Shown here: one piece after another, positions 51,362 through 59,423 of the stretch | How the letters are laid out: the number at the start of each line of letters is the position of its first letter | Position numbering within the stretch: position 1 is the stretch's first letter | Source: Fibrella aestuarina BUZ 2 | GTDB taxonomy: Bacteria > Bacteroidota > Bacteroidia > Cytophagales > Spirosomataceae | DNA length: 64,000 bases | Reading direction: 5' to 3' | Assembly: GCF_000331105.1 (NCBI RefSeq) | Contig: NC_020054.1 | Span: 4,266,257-4,330,256 of the forward strand | Notes under the pieces: model-generated | The model's database searches: none | What the model was told of the DNA's origin: nothing | Seen by the model: the letters and a program-made list of their open reading frames with translations, nothing else | Position numbers and translations under genes: made by a program

Positions 51362-51457
51362 AAAGAGTGAAAGCGTGAAAGAGCCAAAGAGCGAAACGTG
51401 CTTAGACGCTGACTGCTCTATCAGCCACTCTTTCGCTCTTTGGCTCTTTCACGCTTT
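51362..51457. repeat. Octad-stem palindrome, copy 9 (rhaI-rhaB gap)
   Basis: Perfect 27-nt arms (51370-51396 and 51431-51457) flank a 34-nt loop. The stem consists of 8-mers such as AAAGCGTG, AAAGAGCC and AAAGAGCG, and the loop reads GTGGCTGATAG...AAGCAC on the minus strand. It occupies almost the whole gap between rhaI and rhaB. Confidence 0.8.
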
Positions 51458-51459
51458 AA

Positions 51460-52734
51460 TTAGAGTCCCGTGGCGATGGCTTTGGCGCCGCGCTGACCGA
51501 TGAGTTGCTGCCGGATGGCTTGTTCACGGAAGAGGGCGAGCGGGGCCAGTGCCCCTCCGGCTCGCAGGCGGGCTTCGGCCACCAGCGGGCGCACGTCGGT
51601 ACGGAAGGCGTCCTGCAAAATCTCCTGCGCTGTCACCACGTCGTTGGCGTTGCGGGCGTCGGCCAGCCGGGCCTGGTCAATCAACAGGGCCTGGGCGTAG
51701 GCGATCTGGATGGCCTCCACGCTTTGGAGCAGGTCTTCGAGCGGGTCTTTCACGTTGTGGCTGGCGTCGATCATCCAGCCCAAATCGGAGGCGTGATTCA
51801 TGCCGCGCGCGTCCATCCCTTCGACCAGTTCGTTGAAGATCAGGAAGAGCTGGTAAGGCCGGATGCTACCCACCGTCAGATCGTCATCGCCGTATTTCGA
51901 GTCGTTGAAGTGGAACCCGCCAAGCTTGCCTTCCATCAGCAGCAGCGATACAATCTGCTCGATGTTGGCGTTGGGCAGGTGGTGGCCCAGATCGACCAGC
52001 GTGTAGGCCTGCGGCCCCAGCTTCTGGGCATAGAGCAGGCTGCTACCCCAGTCGCCGACGGTCATCGAATAGAAGTTCGGCTCGAAGGCTTTGTATTCGA
52101 CAAACACCTTCCAGTCGGGCGGCAGGGCGGCGTAGATCGCCTGCAATGATTCGTAGGTACGTTGGAACGCCTGCCGAAAATTCAACTGACCCGGGAAACA
52201 AGACCCATCCGACAGCCAGACGGTCAGCGATTTTGAGCCCAGTTCGACACCGTGCCGGATCACCTCGATGTTGTGGTCGATGGCCTGCTGCCGCACCGCC
52301 GCGTCGACGTGCTGCAACGAGCCAAATTTGTAGGATTCAGGTTGGTCGGCTTGGTCCTGAAAAGTGTTGGAGTTGACGGCGTCGAAGGTCAGCCCCAGCG
52401 CGGCGGCCCGTTCCCGCGTGGCGGCGGCATCGGCCGGGATATCCCAGGGAATGTGCAGCGAAATAGCCCCCGACGACCGGTTGAGGGCGTGGAGCAGCCC
52501 CACATCGTCGATTTTCTCGTCGAGCGAACGGGGTTCGCCCCCGCCGGGGAAGCGCCCGAAGCGCGTGCCGCCCGTACCCAACGCCCAACTGGGAATAGCA
52601 ACCTGATAAGCCATCAGCTTCTCGATGATGGCTTCCGTTTTATCAACCTCGCCCGTCCAGGGAGCCAGTTGCTGCTTGTGTTTGGCGAGTCGCGCTTCGT
52701 TGTGTTGCGCGATCTGATCTGAGTTTAGGAGCAT
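51460..52734 (-). CDS. rhaI: L-rhamnose isomerase, RhaI type
   Basis: The 424-residue protein is a sugar isomerase of the RhaI type, with a xylose-isomerase-like TIM barrel. It converts L-rhamnose to L-rhamnulose with divalent metal. Metal-site segments are VFVEYKAFEPNFYS (Glu near 215), LVDLGHHLPNANIEQ (Asp and His near 249-252) and GGFHFNDSKYGDDD (about 271-284). The ATG at 52734 is used because the protein core (LNSDQIAQHNEARL) begins there. It is the middle catabolic gene of the rhamnose operon and is preceded by the element carrying a four-helix-bundle gene. Confidence 0.93.
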   Translation of the reverse strand: MLLNSDQIAQHNEARLAKHKQQLAPWTGEVDKTEAIIEKLMAYQVAIPSWALGTGGTRFGRFPGGGEPRSLDEKIDDVGLLHALNRSSGAISLHIPWDIPADAAATRERAAALGLTFDAVNSNTFQDQADQPESYKFGSLQHVDAAVRQQAIDHNIEVIRHGVELGSKSLTVWLSDGSCFPGQLNFRQAFQRTYESLQAIYAALPPDWKVFVEYKAFEPNFYSMTVGDWGSSLLYAQKLGPQAYTLVDLGHHLPNANIEQIVSLLLMEGKLGGFHFNDSKYGDDDLTVGSIRPYQLFLIFNELVEGMDARGMNHASDLGWMIDASHNVKDPLEDLLQSVEAIQIAYAQALLIDQARLADARNANDVVTAQEILQDAFRTDVRPLVAEARLRAGGALAPLALFREQAIRQQLIGQRGAKAIATGL

Positions 52735-52740
52735 GGTAGT

Positions 52741-53309
52741 AATGTACAATGCACGATGTACAATGAACAATGGGTACGTTGTACAGCCTGCTGGTGATCA
52801 ATCTGCTTCACTGCTGTTTCGTGAGATTGGCTCTGGTTGATTTGAGTATACTGACTAACAACCGTATTAATTCACCACAATCTCTGCTCAATGATGCATA
52901 CATCGGTTCATCGATATAGTCCGTTGCTTTTAATAAGCCCAACCAGTAATTGGTCTCACGGGCTTCCTTGAGCGATATGCCTAATTTCGAGGCGAACTCA
53001 CGTTTGGAAAAAGCGCAATCGGCCTCGTTAATATTAGCGCCAATAGAAGTTCCAGCCTTAAGAATCTGAGTCGACAGCGCACCAATGGTTGGGTGTTCTT
53101 TGCGGAGCCATTTATGCAAGTTGATAATGCGAACAGCGAACGCAACGGCTTTGTCAAGCACCTGATTCGGCTTAGTTACGTACCCAACTCCCGCCTCTTC
53201 GACTAACCAGTAGGTACTGGTGAGGTTCGTTGTCGGTTCATCCACTTCCGCGTTAATAGGTATCGGCTCCACCATTGTGCATTGTTCATTGTGCGTTGTT
53301 CATTACTCA
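52741..53309. mobile_element. Heptad-armed element carrying a four-helix-bundle gene, copy 10
   Basis: The left arm (52741-52773) and right arm (53272-53309) are imperfect inverted repeats made of 7-mers (AATGTAC, AATGCAC, AATGAAC and variants, ending AATGGG/AATGGT), about 28 of 36 positions matching. They enclose about 500 nt with a complete four-helix-bundle gene. The element fills the space between the stop of the aldolase gene (53314) and the start of rhaI (52734). It is the only copy with a gene inside. Confidence 0.75.
52808..53275 (-). CDS. Four-helix-bundle protein (S23 / Avd-like, TIGR02436 family)
   Basis: The 155-residue protein has a variable N-terminus and a four-helix-bundle core (about 40-150): DKAVAFAVRIINLHKWL, TIGALSTQILKAGTSIGANINEAD, SKREFASKLGISLKEARETNYWLGLL and ECGELIRLLVSILKSTRANL-like helices. 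This is the family of the proteins encoded in 23S rRNA intervening sequences, and of Avd in diversity-generating retroelements. Family members form pentameric rings and bind nucleic acid. The start codon lies in the right arm of the surrounding inverted repeat, so gene and repeat form one unit. It has no metabolic link with the rhamnose genes around it. Confidence 0.9.
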   Translation of the reverse strand: MVEPIPINAEVDEPTTNLTSTYWLVEEAGVGYVTKPNQVLDKAVAFAVRIINLHKWLRKEHPTIGALSTQILKAGTSIGANINEADCAFSKREFASKLGISLKEARETNYWLGLLKATDYIDEPMYASLSRDCGELIRLLVSILKSTRANLTKQQ

Positions 53310-53313
53310 ACCT

Positions 53314-55446
53314 TTACCGAACAAACGCCATCGCTACGCCGCCGTCGACGTTGAGTACGTTGCCGGTTGATTTATTCAGCAGGCCACCGACGAAGGCGAA
53401 GCAGGCATTGGCAATGTCGTCGGGCAGAATGACTTCGTTCAGCAGGGTACGTTTGGCGTAGTAGGCGGGCAGTTCGTCCACCGACACGCCGTAAGATTTG
53501 GCGCGCCCTTCGGCCCAGCCGCCCGCCCAGATGTTGGAGTCGGCGATGACGGCGTCGGGATTGACCGTGTTGACGCGGATTTTATCGGCCCCCAGTTCGG
53601 CGGCATTGAGGCGACTCAGGTGCAGTTGGGCGGCTTTAGCGGAACCGTACCCCGCGTTGTTGGGCCCGGCGACCAGCGCGTTTTTCGAGACGACGTTGAT
53701 GATGTCGCCACCGAGGCCCTGCTTGCGCATGACGGCTACGGCGGCTTTCGACACCATAAACTGCCCTTTCACCAGAATGTCGTAGAGCCGGTCCCACTCC
53801 TCGATGGTATGCTCGGCAATGGGCTTCGAGATACTGATGCCCGCGTTATTGACGATGATATCGACCCCGCCGAAGGCCAGACTAGCGGCGTCCATCGCGG
53901 CTTCGATGCTGCTCCAGTCGGTCACGTTGAGCGGGGTGGTGGCCACGGCATCGTTCCCGAACGACTTGACAAACTCAGCTTGTGCACCAGCGAGCCGCTC
54001 TTCGTTGATGTCGTTGAGCACCACACAGGCACCTTCTTGGGCAAACTTTTTGGCGATGGCTTTCCCGATGCCCCCTGCGCTACCCGTCACGAGGGCGATG
54101 CGGCCCGAGAGCGGCTTGGGCTTCGGCATCCGCTGCAACTTCGCTTCTTCCAGCAGCCAGTATTCGATGTCGAACGCTTCCTGACGGGGCAGCGAAGTGT
54201 ATTCCGAAATGGCCTCAGCCCCACGCATCACGTTGATAGCGTTAATGTAAAACTCAGCGGCTACCCGCGCCGTCTGCTTGTCTTTCGCGAAGGTGAACAT
54301 CCCCACGCCGGGCCACAGCAGCACCACCGGATTGGCATCGCGGATGGCGGGGCTGTTCGGGTGTTTGCAAGCCTCGTAGTAGGCCGTGTACATGGCTCGA
54401 TAATCCGCAAAGGCCGGTTCGAGCTTCGTCTTGATCGCGGCCGGGTCGGTCAGGTCTTCGTCGGGCGCGAGGGCCAGCACCAGCGGGCTGATTTTGGTGC
54501 GCAGAAAATGGTCGGGGCAGGACGTACCCATCGGCGCAAGCCGCGACAGATCGTGGCTGTTGATGAATTCCAGTACGCGGGCGTCGTCGGTGAAATGGCC
54601 GATCATAGCTTGCTTACTGCTGCACAGGCCGCGCAGCACCGGGGCCAGTTTGGCCGCCTGTTGGGTACGTTGGTCGGCGGGCAGCGCGCCCAGGGCTTCG
54701 CCGCCAAAGGTTAAGCCTTTTTTACCGTAGTTGTCTTCCAGGTACGTGGCGCAGGTCTCGATTACGTCGAGTGTATTGAGGTAGCTTTCGTAGGCCGTGT
54801 CCCCCCACGTAAACAGGCCGTGCGACCCGAGCATAATACCCCGAATGCCTGGGTTTTCGGCCAGACACTGTTCCAGCTTCAAGCCCAGATCAAAACCCGG
54901 GCGCTGCCAGTCGACCCAGCCGATTTGCCCGTTGAACAACTCCTGCGTGATGCGTTTGCCGTCTTTGGCGGCGGCAATGGCAATGGCCGCGTCGGGGTGG
55001 AGGTGGTCGACGTGGGCAAAGGGCAGAAACGCGTGCAGCGGCGTGTCGATCGACGGCGCTTTGGAGTCGAGGTCATAGAGGCAGTAGTTGAACAGGCCCA
55101 CCATCTCGTCTTCAAACGCCAGCCCACGGTACCGCGTTTTCAGCGCCTGTAGCCGGTCCATGTAGAGCGCGGCCAGGCCGTTGCGTTTCATGGTGCCCAG
55201 ATCGCCGCCCGAGCCTTTCACCCACATCACCAGCGTCTCCTGGCCGGTAAGCGGGTCAGGCGCCATGGCTTTGCAGGACGTGTTGCCCCCGCCGTAGTTG
55301 GTGAGGCGCAGGTCGGCGCCCAGCAGGTTGGAGCGATACACCAGCAGGGCGACTTCGCGTTCGGCGCCGTTGAGGTCATCGAATTTGGCCGCTTCGGCTT
55401 CGTCCCAGAGGTAACTTACGTGTTTGTAGGATTGGGGAACAGACAT
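53314..55446 (-). CDS. Bifunctional L-rhamnulose-1-phosphate aldolase / short-chain dehydrogenase
   Basis: The 710-residue protein fuses a class II aldolase domain (about 1-430) with an SDR domain (about 445-710). The aldolase carries the zinc-site pattern HAFLPFAHVDHLHPDA (about 145-160) and MLGSHGLFTWGD. The SDR has VTGSAGGIGKAIA (about 455-467), NNAGIS and YGSAKAAQ (tyrosine and lysine of the active site). The aldolase splits rhamnulose-1-phosphate to DHAP and L-lactaldehyde; the SDR then oxidises lactaldehyde to lactate in related fusions. The start at 55446 gives the family-typical beginning. It is the first catabolic gene of the operon. Confidence 0.93.
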   Translation of the reverse strand: MSVPQSYKHVSYLWDEAEAAKFDDLNGAEREVALLVYRSNLLGADLRLTNYGGGNTSCKAMAPDPLTGQETLVMWVKGSGGDLGTMKRNGLAALYMDRLQALKTRYRGLAFEDEMVGLFNYCLYDLDSKAPSIDTPLHAFLPFAHVDHLHPDAAIAIAAAKDGKRITQELFNGQIGWVDWQRPGFDLGLKLEQCLAENPGIRGIMLGSHGLFTWGDTAYESYLNTLDVIETCATYLEDNYGKKGLTFGGEALGALPADQRTQQAAKLAPVLRGLCSSKQAMIGHFTDDARVLEFINSHDLSRLAPMGTSCPDHFLRTKISPLVLALAPDEDLTDPAAIKTKLEPAFADYRAMYTAYYEACKHPNSPAIRDANPVVLLWPGVGMFTFAKDKQTARVAAEFYINAINVMRGAEAISEYTSLPRQEAFDIEYWLLEEAKLQRMPKPKPLSGRIALVTGSAGGIGKAIAKKFAQEGACVVLNDINEERLAGAQAEFVKSFGNDAVATTPLNVTDWSSIEAAMDAASLAFGGVDIIVNNAGISISKPIAEHTIEEWDRLYDILVKGQFMVSKAAVAVMRKQGLGGDIINVVSKNALVAGPNNAGYGSAKAAQLHLSRLNAAELGADKIRVNTVNPDAVIADSNIWAGGWAEGRAKSYGVSVDELPAYYAKRTLLNEVILPDDIANACFAFVGGLLNKSTGNVLNVDGGVAMAFVR

Positions 55447-55470
55447 GGTTAAACGAGCAGGTATACGGGG

Positions 55471-55478
55471 CAAAAGTA
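55471..55478 (-). promoter_or_regulatory. -7 promoter element TACTTTTG of the rhamnose operon
   Basis: The minus strand reads TACTTTTG, matching TAnnTTTG, with a 24-nt leader before the ATG at 55446. Confidence 0.6.
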
Positions 55479-55522
55479 GCTTTTTGCCAAACCCTACCTT
55501 CCCATCACTTACCACCCACCTT

Positions 55523-55537
55523 ACCAGTATATTTGGT
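55523..55537. promoter_or_regulatory. Possible operator ACCA-N7-TGGT in the rhamnose divergent promoter
   Basis: A small inverted repeat overlaps the TATATTTG -7 element (55528-55535) of the regulator gene. It could be an operator for the GntR-type regulator encoded downstream. Only its position supports this. Confidence 0.25.
55528..55535 (+). promoter_or_regulatory. -7 promoter element TATATTTG of the regulator gene
   Basis: TATATTTG matches TAnnTTTG; the ATG at 55576 lies 40 nt downstream. Confidence 0.5.
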
Positions 55538-55575
55538 GGTCCATTTCATTTCTCAGGTACGTTTGCCAACGCCGT

Positions 55576-56622
55576 ATGCCATCAGCCAACCCACTCATCT
55601 GCCCCGTTCAGCTACTGCGACTCAACGCCCAAGCCGACACGCCCAAGTACCAGCAACTGTACGACTCGGTGATTCGGAACATCGAACAGCGGCTGGTGGG
55701 GCCGGGCTATCGGCTGCCCTCCATCTTTGAAGTCAGCAGCGAGTTCGACGTGTCGCACGGGACGGTCGAGAAGGCGTATCGGCTGTTACAGGCCAACGGC
55801 ATCATCAATTCGGTCAACGGCAAAGGCTATTACATCAAGCACACGGGCATTGACCAGAAGCTGACCGTTTTTCTGCTGTTCAACAAGCTGAGCGCCCACA
55901 AAAAGCTCATCTACGACGCTTTTGTGGCCAGCCTCGGCCCCGACGCCACCGTGCAATTACACGTGTATTACAATGATTTTGAGCGTTTCCGCGACCTGCT
56001 TCAGCAACAGGACGACCGCGACCTGACGCACTACGTCATTATCCCGCACTTCTTCGATCAGGAAGACAAAGCCCGGCAGTTGATCGATCAGTTGCCCAAG
56101 CATAAGTTACTGGTACTCGACAAGTTGATGGAAGGCATCCGGGGCCGTTACGCCGCCGTGTACCAGAATTTCAAGGCCGATATCGACAGCGCGCTCACGG
56201 AAGCCCTGCCCCTGCTGACCAAATACCGGAAGCTGACGATCCTGTTTCCCAACCAGACGTACCTGCCCAAAGCGATCCTGAATGGCTTTTTCGCCTTTTG
56301 CAGTCAGCATGGGTTTGGGGCGCAGCTCATTTCAAGCATCGACACCGAGCCCATCGAGGCGCAAACAGCCTACATCACGCTGATGGAAGACGACCTGGTG
56401 CCGCTGGTCAAGAAAATCCGGCAGACCCCCTACCGGCTGGGGCAGGACGTGGGCATACTGTCGTACAACGATACGCCGGTGAAAGAGATCATTCTGGACG
56501 GCATCACCGTGATGTCGACCGATTTTGAGCAGATGGGCCGCACCGCCGCACAGCTTATCCGCGAGAACCGCTCCGACCACATCGAGAACCCCTTCCGGCT
56601 GATCGTGCGCCATTCGCTCTAG
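55576..56622 (+). CDS. GntR-family transcriptional regulator with sugar-binding domain
   Basis: The 348-residue protein has an N-terminal GntR-type winged helix (about 22-90: KYQQLYDSVIRNIEQRL, YRLPSIFEVSSEFDVSHGTVEKAYRLLQANGIINSVNGKGYYI) and a C-terminal periplasmic-binding-protein-like domain (about 95-348) of the LacI/Peripla_BP_3 kind. This layout is typical of Bacteroidota regulators that sense sugars. Divergent placement from the rhamnose catabolic genes, with RhaT downstream, makes L-rhamnose or a derivative the likely ligand (inference). Confidence 0.88.
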   Translation: MPSANPLICPVQLLRLNAQADTPKYQQLYDSVIRNIEQRLVGPGYRLPSIFEVSSEFDVSHGTVEKAYRLLQANGIINSVNGKGYYIKHTGIDQKLTVFLLFNKLSAHKKLIYDAFVASLGPDATVQLHVYYNDFERFRDLLQQQDDRDLTHYVIIPHFFDQEDKARQLIDQLPKHKLLVLDKLMEGIRGRYAAVYQNFKADIDSALTEALPLLTKYRKLTILFPNQTYLPKAILNGFFAFCSQHGFGAQLISSIDTEPIEAQTAYITLMEDDLVPLVKKIRQTPYRLGQDVGILSYNDTPVKEIILDGITVMSTDFEQMGRTAAQLIRENRSDHIENPFRLIVRHSL

Positions 56623-56775
56623 GTACGTGCCTACGGGAAGGAGTGGGAAGGTTGCCCCGCTTGGGCGGCACAATTTTATCTGGTAAAAATGATGATTGAC
56701 GCAGCGGCGCGGGTGAGTAGATACCCGATACCGCCGTCTCTCACCCCTTTACCGTAACCCCTTTCCTCCTACCCT

Positions 56776-57810
56776 ATGGGCTCCTTTCTTGGCATTTTCT
56801 TTCACGCCCTCGGCGGCTATGCGTCGGGCAGTTTTTACATTCCGTTCCGGCGCGTGCGCGGCTGGTCGTGGGAGAGCGCGTGGATTGTGGGTGGCGTGGC
56901 GTCGTGGCTGATTGTGCCGTGGCTGATGGCGTCCATTACCGTCACCGGCACGTCGGAGGCGATTGCATCGGCAAGCACCAACACCCTCTGGTGGACATAC
57001 TTCTTTGGGGTGCTCTGGGGAATCGGCGGGCTTACCTTCGGCCTCACCATGCGGTACCTAGGTATTTCGCTGGGCATGGCCGTAGCGCTGGGCTACTGCT
57101 CGGCCTTCGGGACGCTCATCCCACCCCTCTACGAAGGCCGTTTCGATGAACTGCTTTTCACCCGCGCCGGGCAGGCAACCTTGCTGGGCATTGTGGTTTG
57201 CCTTATCGGGATTGCCGTTTGCGGGCTGGCGGGCGTTCGGAAAGAGCGCGAACTAAGTGCCGAACAACAGAAAGCCGCCGTCGCCGAGTTCGACCTGCGC
57301 AAAGGCATCCTGATCGCCACCGTATCGGGCGTACTGAGTGCCTGCTTCGCCTTCGGGCTGAGTGCGGGCAAGCCCATTGCCGAAGCCGTCGTGAAGCTGG
57401 GCACCGACCCGCTCTGGCAGAACAACGCCATCTACCCCGTGCTGCTGGCGGGCGGCCTCACCACCAACCTGATCTGGTGCATGGTCCTCAACAGCCGCAA
57501 CAAAAGTTTCGGCGATTATACCGATAGCAAAGCCCCGCTCGGTAACAACTACGGCTGGGCGCTGCTGGCGGGTACCACCTGGTACTTTCAGTTTTTCTTC
57601 TACGGCATGGGCGACACGTACCTGGGCGATGAGTTCCGCTTTGCCGGCTGGACCATGCACATGGCGTTCATCATCCTGTTTAGTACGCTTTGGGGCCTGT
57701 TTTTGAAGGAATGGAAAGGCTCCAGCAAAAAAACGCTGACGACCGTCTACATCGGCCTCGGCCTGATCATCCTGTCCACGGTCCTGATCGGCATGGGCAG
57801 TCAGTTGTAG
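56776..57810 (+). CDS. rhaT: L-rhamnose/proton symporter RhaT
   Basis: The 344-residue protein has ten hydrophobic segments and the RhaT family pattern: HALGGYASGSFYIPFRRVRGWSWESAWI near the start, FGVLWGIGGLTFGLTMRYLGISLGMAVALGYCSAFGTLIPP (about 76-117), and a conserved QFFFYGMGDTYLG segment (about 274-286). It brings L-rhamnose across the inner membrane with protons. It lies 150 nt after the regulator gene on the same strand and is followed by a strong terminator. Confidence 0.95.
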   Translation: MGSFLGIFFHALGGYASGSFYIPFRRVRGWSWESAWIVGGVASWLIVPWLMASITVTGTSEAIASASTNTLWWTYFFGVLWGIGGLTFGLTMRYLGISLGMAVALGYCSAFGTLIPPLYEGRFDELLFTRAGQATLLGIVVCLIGIAVCGLAGVRKERELSAEQQKAAVAEFDLRKGILIATVSGVLSACFAFGLSAGKPIAEAVVKLGTDPLWQNNAIYPVLLAGGLTTNLIWCMVLNSRNKSFGDYTDSKAPLGNNYGWALLAGTTWYFQFFFYGMGDTYLGDEFRFAGWTMHMAFIILFSTLWGLFLKEWKGSSKKTLTTVYIGLGLIILSTVLIGMGSQL

Positions 57811-57872
57811 CCGACCGCCTTGCCAGTTCCTGTTTCTTAGTACCAAAGCGGCCCAGGCGCCGACGGCCCGAC

Positions 57873-57905
57873 GCCTCCCTACTTCAGTTTAGGGAGGCTT
57901 TTTAT
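57873..57905 (+). terminator. Intrinsic terminator of rhaT
   Basis: GCCTCCCTA (57873-57881) pairs with TAGGGAGGC (57890-57898), followed by TTTTTATT. It is the clearest rho-independent terminator in the window. Confidence 0.85.
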
Positions 57906-58124
57906 TGCTGGCTGGCGAACCCCTACCCTGCGCGAACCGCCACGACCAGCCGATTGAGGCCGCTGCCTCACTCTATAAGGCCATTTTGGGCTATAAACCG
58001 GCTTTTCCGGTTATACTAACCTATGCCTATCCATTTAATAGGCTATCATTCTTTCCTGACAACAAGGTAAGAGCGTTCGTTGCAACAAGCTGTTGCAGCG
58101 GGCCAGACGATTCGCGTTGCTACT
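57906..58124. other. Intergenic stretch before the GH1-like gene
   Basis: Together with the terminator region this makes a gene-free gap of 314 bp after rhaT. No gene, clear -7 element or repeat is visible in it. Confidence 0.4.
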
Positions 58125-59423
58125 ATGCTTTATCAGAAACTACCCGCTTCACCCGGACGAGCCCCCGTGGCCGGTTGGGGCGGCATTGAGTGCACCGTCA
58201 ATCGCGTCGGTGATCGGTATTACGATCAACTCCGGCGTACAGGACACCACACCCGGCTGACTGATTTGGATCGAATCGCCGCCTTAGGGCTGAAAACGGT
58301 TCGCTATCCCATCTTGTGGGAGCGCACAGCCCCCGAAAACCCGACTCAGCCCGACTGGCGATGGCCCGACGAACGGCTAACGTACCTGCGCCGGTTGAGC
58401 ATCCGGCCCATCGTGGGGCTGGTACATCATGGCTGCGGCCCCCGCTACGCGACTTTCGATCAGCCCCCGTTTGAGTGGGAACTGGCCCGGTATGCCCGCC
58501 GGGTTGCCGAGCGCTACCCCTGGGTCGACGCGTATACACCCATCAACGAGCCCCTTACAACGGCCCGCTTTTCGGGGCTGTACGGCCTCTGGTACCCGCA
58601 TGCGCAGTCGGATCGGTGCTTTGTCGAGTTGCTCCTTCGGCAGTGCCGGGCCACGGTGCGGGCGATGCAGGCGATCCAGCAGGTACGTCCCGATGCGCAG
58701 TTGATCCAAACCGATGATCTGGGCTATACCCACAGTATGCCCTCGTTTCAGTACCAGGCCGATTTCGAGAACGAACGGCGGTGGCTGGGCTGGGACCTGC
58801 TCAGCGGACGGGTCACGCCCACGCACCCCCTCTGGACGTACCTGCGCGCCTCGGGTGCCTCGGAGGCTGATCTGGGCTTTCACCTCGACAACCCCTGCCC
58901 GCCTTCGCTGCTGGGCGTGAACCACTACGTGACGAGCGAACGGTTTCTGTTCGATGACCCCCAGCAGCCCGGCCACTACCAGGATACGGAAGTGGTGCGC
59001 GGCGCACCAGCCCGCCGCCTCGGGTTGGGTGCGCTCCTCAAACAGGCCTGGGACCGGTATGAACTGCCCATCGCGGTGACGGAGGCCCATCTGGGCTGCA
59101 CCGTCGACGAGCAGATGCGGTGGCTGGGTCAGGTCTGGCAGCAGGCGCAATGGGCCCGGGCGCAGGGGGCCGACATTCGAGCCGTGACAGCCTGGGCGCT
59201 GTTTGGCATGTATGACTGGCACTGCCTGCTCACCCGCCCGGAAAATTGCTACGAGCCCGGCGTTTTCACTCTTCAGAAGGGGCAGCCCCGCGCTACGGCC
59301 CTTACCCATATGGTGCAGCAGCTGGCAGCGGGCATAGCCGTCAACGACCTCATGCCCGATGGCCCCGGCTGGTGGCAGGACACGACCGCGCCGCAAGACC
59401 TTATCAACTATGAGATTCACTGA
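58125..59423 (+). CDS. GH1-like glycoside hydrolase (beta-glucosidase fold)
   Basis: The 432-residue protein has the GH1-like TIM barrel: YPILWERTAP near 60, the acid/base motif YTPINEPL (Glu near 142) and a nucleophile-like glutamate in IAVTEAHLG (near 317). FGMYDWHCLLTRPENCYEPGVF near 365-386 resembles the C-terminal aglycone region. The standard NEP and TENG motifs are altered (TEAH), so it belongs to a divergent branch and may not be a simple beta-glucosidase. The start at 58125 is uncertain; a TTG at 58080 is in frame. It overlaps the next gene by 14 nt. Confidence 0.78.
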   Translation: MLYQKLPASPGRAPVAGWGGIECTVNRVGDRYYDQLRRTGHHTRLTDLDRIAALGLKTVRYPILWERTAPENPTQPDWRWPDERLTYLRRLSIRPIVGLVHHGCGPRYATFDQPPFEWELARYARRVAERYPWVDAYTPINEPLTTARFSGLYGLWYPHAQSDRCFVELLLRQCRATVRAMQAIQQVRPDAQLIQTDDLGYTHSMPSFQYQADFENERRWLGWDLLSGRVTPTHPLWTYLRASGASEADLGFHLDNPCPPSLLGVNHYVTSERFLFDDPQQPGHYQDTEVVRGAPARRLGLGALLKQAWDRYELPIAVTEAHLGCTVDEQMRWLGQVWQQAQWARAQGADIRAVTAWALFGMYDWHCLLTRPENCYEPGVFTLQKGQPRATALTHMVQQLAAGIAVNDLMPDGPGWWQDTTAPQDLINYEIH

